Shown here: piece after piece, positions 1-6,446 of the stretch
Layout: each line of letters starts with the position of its first letter
Position numbering within the stretch: the first letter of the stretch is position 1
Source: a virus
Reading direction: 5' to 3' (one strand)
DNA length: 25,272 nucleotides
IMG/VR virus record: IMGVR_UViG_3300009079_000117
Span: 1-25,272 of that record
Notes under the pieces: model-generated
What the model saw: the letters and a program-made list of their open reading frames with translations, nothing else
What the model was told of the DNA's origin: nothing
The model's database searches: none
Position numbers and translations under genes: made by a program

Positions 1-1227
1 ACTACCCGAGATGTTTGCTCTAACATCTGGTTCTACGTGAATTACAAAATCTATACTTTCAAAAGGACTGCTAGTATGATCGCTTAAAACTTGCAAATTA
101 CCTGTGTAGTCCATTGCTACACTATTATCTAATAAAGTGTATTTGTGTGTTATTGTTCTAGCAGTATCTCCACTTTGATTACTACCTACATTTACAGTTG
201 TAATTGTACCATCGCCAAAGTCCCATAGATAACGTGTTCCGTATGTACTATAGCTTCCTATAGTTGCTTCAGTGCCATTAGTAAATGTTACTGTTAATCC
301 GTTATTTGATTCTTCGTTAATACCTGTTGTAATGTCTGATGTTGCATCTGGTGTATGTGTGTCATAAATTTTATAACTTGCATCATCATCTAATGGAAGT
401 AATGATGGCGTAGCTGTGCTATGACTGTCTAATGTTAGTGTAACGGTTCTTTGCACTTCTTGTTGTGTGCTAAGAGCAAATGTGTGGGCTATACGTCCTC
501 CGCCTACGCCACCTGCTACACTATCTAAGTTAATAACATCATCTGCGGAACCATCTGCCCAATCCCATGTGTATTGAATTACTGCTCCTGATGTGTTAGT
601 TGTTGTATTTTCAAAATAGACAGTATCGCCATCATCCCAATATGTAATTGCGTTGCCACCAGTTGGTGCATCGTATACTACAAATGAAACGGCTGGATCG
701 CCTGTGAAGATTGTAATATAATCTTCTCTTAATTTTTGTGCTGAGCTACCGGCACCTGTTCCTGTGTTATTAAATGCTGTAACATTTACATCAAAGGGAC
801 TACCGGTGTTAGTTGCGTATGTGTGAGTTGGTGTTGAATCTGTTGTTGCAGTTGTTGTGTTTCCATCACCCCAATCAATTGTATATCTATTTGGGTCGCC
901 AACAGTACTAATGGTTAATGTTGCAGTTAGTCCTGCTCCACCTGTTACTATATCAGAAACAAAATCTACAGACTTAACATAAGCATTTATTCTTATGTTT
1001 TCAATAATCTCTAAAACAGAAGCAGTATCGGCATCGCCGCCTGCATCAACATTTGATATTGCTGTTTCTAAAAATACTTTTGTAACAAGATCTTGGGCGT
1101 CAACTGGGTCTGATGCATTTTTTACGATCTTAGCGGAGACATCAATATTATTTGAAGCACCTGCATCTAATATTAGGTCAGATTCAGATTTAATTTTATC
1201 TGCCTGATGATTTATGTTTATAGCCAA
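1..1227 (-). CDS. PKD-repeat virion/fibre protein, partial (C-terminus outside window)
   Basis: The minus strand is open without a stop from 1227 to the window edge (409 codons). The frame has no early ATG, so I take TTG at 1227-1225, which reads M-A-I-N-I-N-H-Q and has a GAGGA ten bases upstream; a TAG lies just before it. The protein contains PKD-like immunoglobulin repeats, visible as YTIDWGDGN (about residues 126-134), YTWDWADGS (about 218-226) and RYLWDFGDGT (about 332-341), each followed by a T-H-x-Y/F strand. Such repeats are typical of surface-exposed fibre or head-decoration proteins in marine myoviruses. Low-complexity Thr/Gly/Asp composition agrees. It follows a short fibre-like gene on the same strand behind a weak late-promoter box. 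Virion surface protein is a confident inference; the exact role (fibre, adhesin or decoration) is not known. Confidence 0.8.
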   Translation of the reverse strand, partial: MAININHQADKIKSESDLILDAGASNNIDVSAKIVKNASDPVDAQDLVTKVFLETAISNVDAGGDADTASVLEIIENIRINAYVKSVDFVSDIVTGGAGLTATLTISTVGDPNRYTIDWGDGNTTTATTDSTPTHTYATNTGSPFDVNVTAFNNTGTGAGSSAQKLREDYITIFTGDPAVSFVVYDAPTGGNAITYWDDGDTVYFENTTTNTSGAVIQYTWDWADGSADDVINLDSVAGGVGGGRIAHTFALSTQQEVQRTVTLTLDSHSTATPSLLPLDDDASYKIYDTHTPDATSDITTGINEESNNGLTVTFTNGTEATIGSYSTYGTRYLWDFGDGTITTVNVGSNQSGDTARTITHKYTLLDNSVAMDYTGNLQVLSDHTSSPFESIDFVIHVEPDVRANISGS

Positions 1228-1267
1228 CTTCTTCTATTCCTCACAATTTCGCCGCTCTTGCGTTTTT

Positions 1268-1275
1268 GTATTTAA
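1268..1275 (-). promoter_or_regulatory. candidate late promoter box (TTAAATAC)
   Basis: The minus strand reads TTAAATAC about 40 bases upstream of the TTG start of the PKD protein. It differs by one base from the ATAAATAC box seen before other structural operons here. The short 1228-1295 gap holds nothing else. Confidence 0.4.
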
Positions 1276-1295
1276 CGTTTTAAAATCTTAGTATA

Positions 1296-1898
1296 TTAAG
1301 ATATACCAGGACTTCCAAAACTAGAAGTAATAGACCAGCCAGCACTTGTGTATATCATTGTTGCACTTTGAGCCACTGTTGTAAACGATATACTTGTACC
1401 ATTTAAAAATGTATCTGGGGTAATAACTATTGTACCAGTCGGTGTTGCAATTGCAACAATTGTTTTTGTTTCACCTTCAATACCGTTTGCCAAAGACAAT
1501 GTTGTAGAGGTGCTTCCGTCTATATAACTTATACCTGATGTATTTAGACTTGCTGCGTTTGTGACTGATGTAGTTATTGTAACTAATTTTTGTAAATACT
1601 GAACGTTCCATGGATTGGTTGCACTACCTAAGTTATACTGTATTCCTGAGCTTACATTAGGTAAAACATCGCTACTGACATTAGCATTTATTGTGATAGA
1701 AGCGTTACCGTTGCCTAACGAAATAATATCGCCGTTTACAAGTAATGTACCGCCTACATAGAGATTACCTTCTGTATATGTTCCACCCTTGACATGTAGA
1801 GCTGCGCCTACAGGATCAACAGGTGATGCGGTAACGTCTAATGCGTTAGTGCTTTCTATAACTAGTGTTCCAGAATCTGGGTTAATGTGTGATGACAT
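1296..1898 (-). CDS. fibre-like virion structural protein (200 aa)
   Basis: This is a 200-aa protein starting at ATG 1898 with an AGGAAGAAAG ribosome-binding region. It is rich in Ser, Thr, Gly, Val and Ile, with no charged enzymatic motifs. Residues about 35-60 contain a repeating beta pattern (LHVKGG, LYVGGTLLVNGDI) typical of trimeric beta-helical tail-fibre proteins. The C-terminal part (TGTIVITPDTF, then SATMIYTSAGWSI) resembles a recurring C-terminal motif in marine phage fibre and tail proteins. It is preceded by a strong late promoter at 1921-1942 and followed by the PKD protein, so the two form a late surface-protein unit. I do not recognise a specific T4 counterpart; short tail fibre, collar or decoration protein are all possible. 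Confidence 0.7.
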   Translation of the reverse strand: MSSHINPDSGTLVIESTNALDVTASPVDPVGAALHVKGGTYTEGNLYVGGTLLVNGDIISLGNGNASITINANVSSDVLPNVSSGIQYNLGSATNPWNVQYLQKLVTITTSVTNAASLNTSGISYIDGSTSTTLSLANGIEGETKTIVAIATPTGTIVITPDTFLNGTSISFTTVAQSATMIYTSAGWSITSSFGSPGIS

Positions 1899-1920
1899 AA
1901 TACTTTCTTCCTACTACTTC

Positions 1921-1942
1921 CTTTATTATATATGTATTTATC
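1921..1942 (-). promoter_or_regulatory. T4-type late promoter for the fibre-like gene
   Basis: The minus strand carries GATAAATAC at 1942-1934 followed by an A/T-rich stretch. The 20 bases at 1922-1941 are identical to those at 8118-8137 upstream of the portal gene. The box lies about 35 bases upstream of the ATG at 1898. T4-family late promoters, read by gp55, have the consensus TATAAATA. Confidence 0.75.
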
Positions 1943-1968
1943 AAAGACAAACCTTTTTGGCTGCTCAA

Positions 1969-2214
1969 AGAAAAAGACGCCTAAGCGCCTCTAGGATGTA
2001 TAAGCAAAATAGGTAGGATTCGGTTATACCTACAACCCCATAACACAGATACCATCTGAAATAAGGGAGCCAAGTTCCGCTCGGTAGAGCAATGTGACTC
2101 AGCGTATTTCTACTACCAAGCCTGGGTACCACCCCTAACTTGCCAAGTTCGACCCTCTGGTAAAGGCCTCTTCCTTGCACTATAAACAAAAGCTAATTAT
2201 TCTTTTGTTGCTAT
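1969..2214 (-). ncRNA. candidate structured noncoding RNA (about 245 nt) with its own promoter and terminator
   Basis: This stretch is bounded by a good sigma70-type promoter (2221-2249) and an intrinsic terminator (1971-1992), both on the minus strand, so it should give one discrete transcript. It begins with an 8-bp hairpin (arms 2202-2209 and 2185-2192). Further local hairpins include AACTT/AAGTT, GCTC-TACC-GAGC, CAGAT-GGT-ATCTG and GTAGG/CCTAC. The nine bases GAACTTGGC occur twice (2150-2142 and 2077-2069). The only long minus frame (74 codons) has no ribosome-binding site and reads through the terminator, so I do not call it a gene. I see no tRNA, tmRNA, 6S or RNase P signature. The function is unknown. 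Confidence 0.6.
1971..1992 (-). terminator. intrinsic terminator of the 1969-2214 RNA
   Basis: On the minus strand AGAGGCGC pairs with GCGTCTTT around a TTAG loop (8 pairs, two of them G-U), and the stem runs into a T5 tract. No T tract follows on the plus strand, so it acts on minus-strand transcripts. Confidence 0.7.
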
Positions 2215-2220
2215 GTACTT

Positions 2221-2249
2221 AATATACAACATATTTGTATAAAGGTCAA
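2221..2249 (-). promoter_or_regulatory. sigma70-type promoter of the 1969-2214 RNA
   Basis: On the minus strand the -35 box TTGACC (2249-2244) is followed by a 17-base spacer and the -10 box TATATT (2226-2221), giving a predicted start near A2214. An A9 tract and GG precede the -35 box, as at the other two early promoters in the window. Confidence 0.75.
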
Positions 2250-2281
2250 CCTTTTTTTTTAAAAAAAATTAATCTTTAGTC

Positions 2282-2310
2282 AAAAAAATAGGCCCCGAAG
2301 GACCTATTTT
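2282..2310 (-). terminator. intrinsic terminator after the major capsid gene
   Basis: On the minus strand AAAATAGGTCC pairs with GGGCCTATTTT around a TTCG tetraloop (11 pairs, one G-U), and the stem continues into a T7 tract. It lies 25 bases after the gp23 stop codon and closes the capsid operon. Confidence 0.9.
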
Positions 2311-2334
2311 AGTATTTCTTGTTATTTACAAATA

Positions 2335-3504
2335 TTATGCAAAAGCCAAGTTAGCGCCTACAACATCAATTTTCGCTAAGTAGTCAGCTGCGTTACCAAG
2401 TGATGAAGCCTGGTTGTTTAGCTCAACATAACCATAACGTGTCATGAATGACACTGTTGGTTCGAAAGTTGATGGATCTAGTACTGTGCCTGAAGACATT
2501 AATGGAATGTATGGGCAATAGAAAGCTGCCGCATCAATTTCACCGTCGCCTTTGTAGCCAACTAGTACTGGAGCTGAATCGCTCGCATACTGGTCAACAA
2601 ACACACGCATAGTTCCGTTTAAAGTACCAACAAATTTAGTGTTAGTTGGAGCTTCAAATGGTCCTTCAGTTGTTCTTGCGAACGCTGAAGTTGTCGCACT
2701 TTGTAGTACAGTTAACATAGTTGGTGAAATCACCACATAGTTACCTGCGCCACGTCTTGTGCGTGCTGCAATTAGGTTAGCTGCTCTGTTGATTTGAACT
2801 GCCAATGCTGCGTGAGTATCACCAACAAAAGTTGTTGTGTGCTTCGCTGCAATCGCTGTTTGATCAAAAGTATCTGTAGCCGCGCCTGCTAATGAACGTA
2901 ATGAACCAATTACTTCTTGGTCGATTTCAGCAGTAATCTCTTGTGCAAGTGCTTGCATGATTTCTGCTTCAACATCTAAGCCGTGCATTGAATTAGCATC
3001 TTGTGCCGCTTCAAATGTCCAACGTGCTGATAATTTACGTGTTTTTGCTTCAACAGTTTGTTTCAATACTTGGATTGAAAGTTTACGACCTGCTTCTGCT
3101 TCTAGAGCTGAAGTTGAAGTCGGTCCACCTGTTGCTGCGTCACCTGAGTAACCTTTTGCAATTGCGAAAGGAGATAGTGCTTCATCACCAGCTGTTACAC
3201 CAGCTGCTGTTTGGCCATATCTTACTCTTAAAGTGTGGATTTGTCCTACTGGACCTGTCATAGGTTGTACACCTACTAGTTCGTTCGCGATAACTGTTGG
3301 CATAACACGACGAATAACTGGAAGAATCACTTTGTTTAGTGATGCTACGTTACCTGCCATTGTGCTACCAGCTGCGGCTGATTCTGAAAGATAGCTCTTA
3401 GTGTTTTCTAGAACTGACTCCATAACAACCTTTTTGTTACCTGTTAAACCATCTGTAAGGGCGTCTTTAGTTACAGCCCAATTTTCAAATAGATTCTGTG
3501 TCAT
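2335..3504 (-). CDS. gp23: major capsid protein (gp23-like)
   Basis: This 389-aa protein forms the hexamers of the head shell. The stretch VIRRVMPTVIANELVG followed by QPMTGPVGQIHTLRVRYG (about residues 63-97) is the hallmark N-terminal region of T4-type gp23. Position also supports it: last gene of the block after gp20, gp21 and gp22, and followed by a strong terminator. The start has an excellent ribosome-binding site (AAGGAGAATTCCAA before ATG). At 389 aa it is much shorter than T4 gp23 (521 aa), as in many marine T4-like phages. An L-S-E tripeptide at residues 39-41 fits the (L/I)-x-E consensus of the gp21 maturation protease and is a plausible cleavage point, but this is inferred. Confidence 0.95.
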   Translation of the reverse strand: MTQNLFENWAVTKDALTDGLTGNKKVVMESVLENTKSYLSESAAAGSTMAGNVASLNKVILPVIRRVMPTVIANELVGVQPMTGPVGQIHTLRVRYGQTAAGVTAGDEALSPFAIAKGYSGDAATGGPTSTSALEAEAGRKLSIQVLKQTVEAKTRKLSARWTFEAAQDANSMHGLDVEAEIMQALAQEITAEIDQEVIGSLRSLAGAATDTFDQTAIAAKHTTTFVGDTHAALAVQINRAANLIAARTRRGAGNYVVISPTMLTVLQSATTSAFARTTEGPFEAPTNTKFVGTLNGTMRVFVDQYASDSAPVLVGYKGDGEIDAAAFYCPYIPLMSSGTVLDPSTFEPTVSFMTRYGYVELNNQASSLGNAADYLAKIDVVGANLAFA

Positions 3505-3516
3505 TTGGAATTCTCC

Positions 3517-4614
3517 TTAGTTGATTCCTGCTAACTTTTTAAGGTTAATAATTTCGGCTTCATTTGCAGTTTCATTTGCAGTTGCTGCCTTGTTACCGGT
3601 AATCACAGTCTTCTGTGATTCTGTTAGTTTTTGTGATTTAACTGGGCTTGATTCATTTAATACTGTTGGTAAGTATTTGTTGAATTGAGCTTTTAGTTTA
3701 CTTGTGCTTACGCTTTCAAGTAAGTTGTTCATTAATTCACGCTTATCTTTAGATAGTGGAGACATTAGTTCAGTCATAACTGACTCACGCTCACGGCTTT
3801 CATTAATTTTAGTAACTTTATTAGTTTCTATAATAATTTTTGCCTCTCTATCTGCAATTTCTTTTTGCGATTCTTCAATTTGAATCTTCGCATCTGAAAG
3901 TTCTTTTGAAAGTTTAGAAATATGTGTTCCTTCAGCTATATGTGAACTCATAAACTCAGCTGCAAAAGTTTCGAACAGTTTACGTCCAAACATATTTTCT
4001 TTTGCTTGCTTTATATCTTCTTTCAATGTACCTAGTTCTGTTGATAACGTTGTATCTACAATACTAGCTAATTTAGTTGAAGCTTTGTCAATGAAATCAG
4101 TTTTAGCTTGATTAATCATTTCTTTACCTTCTGCAACAAGTTTTACCTTTTGTTCAATAAGGTCTTTCTTGTCACTATGGAATTCATTAAGTTCTGAAGT
4201 AAGTTGTTCCATCACAAAATCTTCTAGCTTCTCAAAGTTGCCTTCTTGTAGCTTTCTGTCTTTGCGTAGTTCTGTAATTTCCTTGTTAAGTGTTTCCATA
4301 ACAAACTTATCAAGTATTTCTGCATGTTGCGAAATTTGGCGTTTATACTCAACTTGAGCTTCTACTGCCGCTTTTTTGTCCGCTGCAAATTCTTTCAATT
4401 CGGTATTAATCGTATCTGATACCATGGCATCTAGTGCTTCCACCATTGATGTCTTATCAGTTTCGTACCTGTTAGCGAATTCTTCACGTAATTCAGCAGT
4501 GATCTCTTCTCGAGCTTCTGTTAAACGTTCTTCCCATGCTTCTGAAAGTGTTGAACGCACTTCCTCAGAAAGGACTTCGGAACTTAGGAGTTGTTCTATT
4601 GCATTATTAGCCAT
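3517..4614 (-). CDS. gp22: prohead scaffold protein (gp22-like)
   Basis: This is a 365-aa, strongly charged, almost wholly alpha-helical protein with long heptad-like stretches (for example EKLEDFVMEQLTSELNEF and repeated VMETLNKEITEL-type segments). That suits the elongated scaffold core around which gp23 assembles and which gp21 later degrades. It starts at ATG 4614, directly after the gp21 stop, and its AGGAGA ribosome-binding site lies inside the last gp21 codons, suggesting translational coupling. The C-terminus (NLKKLAGIN) resembles other marine gp22 proteins. It is longer than T4 gp22 (269 aa). Assignment rests on composition plus position between gp21 and gp23. Confidence 0.88.
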   Translation of the reverse strand: MANNAIEQLLSSEVLSEEVRSTLSEAWEERLTEAREEITAELREEFANRYETDKTSMVEALDAMVSDTINTELKEFAADKKAAVEAQVEYKRQISQHAEILDKFVMETLNKEITELRKDRKLQEGNFEKLEDFVMEQLTSELNEFHSDKKDLIEQKVKLVAEGKEMINQAKTDFIDKASTKLASIVDTTLSTELGTLKEDIKQAKENMFGRKLFETFAAEFMSSHIAEGTHISKLSKELSDAKIQIEESQKEIADREAKIIIETNKVTKINESRERESVMTELMSPLSKDKRELMNNLLESVSTSKLKAQFNKYLPTVLNESSPVKSQKLTESQKTVITGNKAATANETANEAEIINLKKLAGIN

Positions 4615-5244
4615 TTAGCTTCTCCTAATGTTTAGTTTTTCAATGAACTTTAATACTTCCTTCTGGAGGTATTGATTTGCTATTGTGTCGTCTTTTACTG
4701 CGGTTGCAACATCCAATAAAATATTACCACGGTGTCCATTCATGATCTGCTCATATAGAGGATCTGGATATGCATCCGGGGCACTTGGATTAGCAACAAT
4801 ATCAACAGTTTGTATTTCAAAATCACTGACATTACCGCTTTCTGCTACATTACCACTACCTCTTGACGAAACGCCAAGTTTTACTCCATTTTCTAAAAGG
4901 GTTTTACAAATATTTCCCATTGGAGTAGGTAACAGTTTTAAACGACCATAACCGTCTTGGCCGTCCATCCACATTTTTTCAATCATGTGAGATACACGGT
5001 CCAAATTGACTTGCAAATCATCTGGATGATCTGCTTCGCCTAATACTGAATAACCAGTTTCAATTTTTTCTTGTATTGCCTTAACGGCTCTCGAAATTTC
5101 TGTAACTGGATAAACTCTACTATTTTGATTACGCTTGTCACCTTGTACAAAGATACCTTGCATAAACAAGTTTTTACCTTCCTGATCTGACTCAGTAATG
5201 ATTTTTGCTTGATCGAATGATAGGTTCTCTTTAAGTGTAAGCAT
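4615..5244 (-). CDS. gp21: prohead core maturation protease (gp21-like)
   Basis: This 209-aa serine protease of the T4 gp21 type (usual length about 212 aa) digests the scaffold and trims capsid proteins before DNA packaging. The expected catalytic elements are visible: His73 in GEADHPDD and Ser126/127 in GVSSRGSG. The N-terminal half contains the NSRVYP strand and the C-terminal half the VDIVANPSAPDAYPDP segment found throughout the family. The gene sits between the acidic core protein and gp22, four bases from one and directly abutting the other. Its ribosome-binding site is weak (AAGG), so translation may be coupled to the upstream gene. Confidence 0.93.
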   Translation of the reverse strand: MLTLKENLSFDQAKIITESDQEGKNLFMQGIFVQGDKRNQNSRVYPVTEISRAVKAIQEKIETGYSVLGEADHPDDLQVNLDRVSHMIEKMWMDGQDGYGRLKLLPTPMGNICKTLLENGVKLGVSSRGSGNVAESGNVSDFEIQTVDIVANPSAPDAYPDPLYEQIMNGHRGNILLDVATAVKDDTIANQYLQKEVLKFIEKLNIRRS

Positions 5245-5246
5245 AA

Positions 5247-6119
5247 TTAGTTAGCCTTGCCTTTTTTCTCAGCGCCGTGTCCTTTAGTCTCTGCTGATAA
5301 TTTTGCACCATCACCTGGGTGAGTTACATTCATATCTTTTGCAGCGTCTGTTAGACCTTTGCTTGCACCGTCTCCAGATTTTTTAGACATATCAACTGCT
5401 TTACCGCCCATGTCGTTTTTACCTGCAACTGGTGATGATTTACCATCATCGCCTGCTGGCATATCAACTGGGTGTATTGCACCGTCTTTGCCTACTTTAT
5501 CTAAAGATGCCGCTTCTTCAAGTTCTTCTGCTTCATCATCTGAATCTGAATCAGCTTCTTCATATACTGATTCTTCCATTTCTGGTTCCATGTCCATTTC
5601 TGGTTCCATTTCTGGTTCCATTTCTGGCATAGCTTCTTCTTCTGAATCGCCCATAACTTTGGCAAATTCTGCTTTAAGATCTGCTAGTGCGTCTTCGACG
5701 TTTACTAACTTATCTTCAATTTCTTCATGCTCTTCTTCGTGTGCTGATTCTTCACCATCACCATCAAAGTCCATGTCGCCATCTTCATCTGATAATTCCA
5801 TTTCAGCTTCTGGGTCGCTTAGATCTGATTCAGGAGCGTCTTCGCCGTCTTCGTCTTCACCGTACATTTCTTCTGCTTCGATTTCTTCATCATCTTCTTC
5901 GATGTCGTCAATAAAGTCGTCAGCTTTTTCTCCGCCGATCGCTTCATCTATTTCTTCTTCTGCAACTTCATCTTCAACAACTTCGTCAGCTTCGACTAGG
6001 TCATTCCAGATTTCACGTGCTTTTTCTACGAATGCTTCGTGTAATAGATCCGATGCTTGTGCTTCTTCACCATTAACTAGGCTTTCAATTACTTTAATAT
6101 AACGTTCGCGAGTACTCAT
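5247..6119 (-). CDS. acidic prohead core protein (gp67/gp68 position)
   Basis: This is a 290-aa extremely acidic protein. I start it at ATG 6119 (MSTRERYIKVIE), which has AAAGGAGA eight bases upstream; the longer in-frame start at 6167 lies above a late-promoter box and lacks a ribosome-binding site. Residues 1-45 form a helical, conventional segment (LLHEAFVEKAREIWNDLVEA). Residues about 46-215 are mostly Glu/Asp, including M-E-P-E repeats. The C-terminus is Gly/Lys/Asp-rich and disordered-looking. In T4-like genomes the slot between gp20 and gp21 holds the small prohead core proteins gp67 and gp68, which join the scaffold and are degraded by gp21. Sequence identity to either cannot be claimed, so the role is inferred from place and composition. 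Confidence 0.75.
   Translation of the reverse strand: MSTRERYIKVIESLVNGEEAQASDLLHEAFVEKAREIWNDLVEADEVVEDEVAEEEIDEAIGGEKADDFIDDIEEDDEEIEAEEMYGEDEDGEDAPESDLSDPEAEMELSDEDGDMDFDGDGEESAHEEEHEEIEDKLVNVEDALADLKAEFAKVMGDSEEEAMPEMEPEMEPEMDMEPEMEESVYEEADSDSDDEAEELEEAASLDKVGKDGAIHPVDMPAGDDGKSSPVAGKNDMGGKAVDMSKKSGDGASKGLTDAAKDMNVTHPGDGAKLSAETKGHGAEKKGKAN
5575..5630 (-). repeat. 12-bp tandem repeat coding M-E-P-E units
   Basis: The plus strand repeats TCTGGTTCCATT, with copies at 5581, 5599 and 5611, a degenerate one at 5623 and a short insertion after the first. In the acidic core protein this encodes repeated Met-Glu-Pro-Glu. Such repeats readily change copy number by slippage. Confidence 0.75.
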
Positions 6120-6150
6120 TTGACATTCTCCTTTAAAGGTTATAACATGT

Positions 6151-6160
6151 GTATTTAGTC
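6151..6160 (-). promoter_or_regulatory. late promoter for the capsid operon (CTAAATAC)
   Basis: The minus strand reads GACTAAATAC at 6160-6151, a one-base variant of the ATAAATAC box, about 32 bases before ATG 6119 and just after a strong terminator. It would drive the core protein, gp21, gp22 and gp23 up to the terminator at 2282-2310. Confidence 0.6.
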
Positions 6161-6188
6161 TTGGCATAGAGCAAGATGTCTTAAATAC

Positions 6189-6218
6189 AAAAAAAACCGC
6201 GGTTTTGATGCCACGGTT
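6189..6218 (-). terminator. intrinsic terminator after the portal/small-protein unit
   Basis: On the minus strand AACCGTGG pairs with CCGCGGTT (8 pairs, one G-U) around an 8-base loop and runs directly into a T8 tract. It separates the portal transcript from the capsid operon. Confidence 0.88.
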
Positions 6219-6251
6219 AGGGTTTTGTGCATTATAAGTGTATATTACTTA

Positions 6252-6446
6252 CTATGCTTCGGGGCTAGCGCCGTACTGTAGTTGCACATCTTCTACTTTA
6301 TCTGCATGCTCACTACGAGTCATTTCGCGTCTATTACGCATTTTGTTTAGATGTTTTAGTGTCAATTTAGGTCTACGAGTATCATCCTCGTCCCATTTAT
6401 TGAAGTTATCATCTTGTTCGTTTTGTGCTAATTCATTAAATCGCAT
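6252..6446 (-). CDS. small conserved protein in the gp67 position (64 aa)
   Basis: This 64-aa protein starts at ATG 6446 (MRFNELAQ), supported by CAGGAG nine bases upstream. An earlier in-frame ATG at 6503 lies deep inside gp20 and is not supported. The start overlaps the end of gp20 by 11 bases, suggesting coupled translation. The acidic first third (NEQDDNFNKWDEDD) is followed by a basic helical segment, RPKLTLKHLNKMRNRRE, a pattern I associate with small proteins next to gp20 in other marine T4-like phages. It is probably a prohead core component (T4 gp67 is about 80 aa), but this is inferred from position. Confidence 0.75.
   Translation of the reverse strand: MRFNELAQNEQDDNFNKWDEDDTRRPKLTLKHLNKMRNRREMTRSEHADKVEDVQLQYGASPEA

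Noticed and set aside
2061-2165. Possible plus-strand tRNA (D-arm and T-loop look-alikes)
   Set aside because: The T-stem pairs at only three of five positions, the acceptor arms do not match, and no anticodon arm is found.
1965-2189. 74-codon minus-strand ORF in the gap after gp23
   Set aside because: No ribosome-binding site, unusual composition, and its 3' end reads through an intrinsic terminator. The promoter-terminator pair around it fits a noncoding RNA better.
5359-6102. 247-codon plus-strand ORF opposite the acidic core protein
   Set aside because: Serine-rich antisense shadow of Glu/Asp codons; no ribosome-binding site, and the minus-strand gene fits position and family.
6120-6167. 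Upstream start (6167) for the acidic core protein
   Set aside because: The extra 16 codons span a late promoter box and lack a ribosome-binding site, while ATG 6119 has AAAGGAGA.
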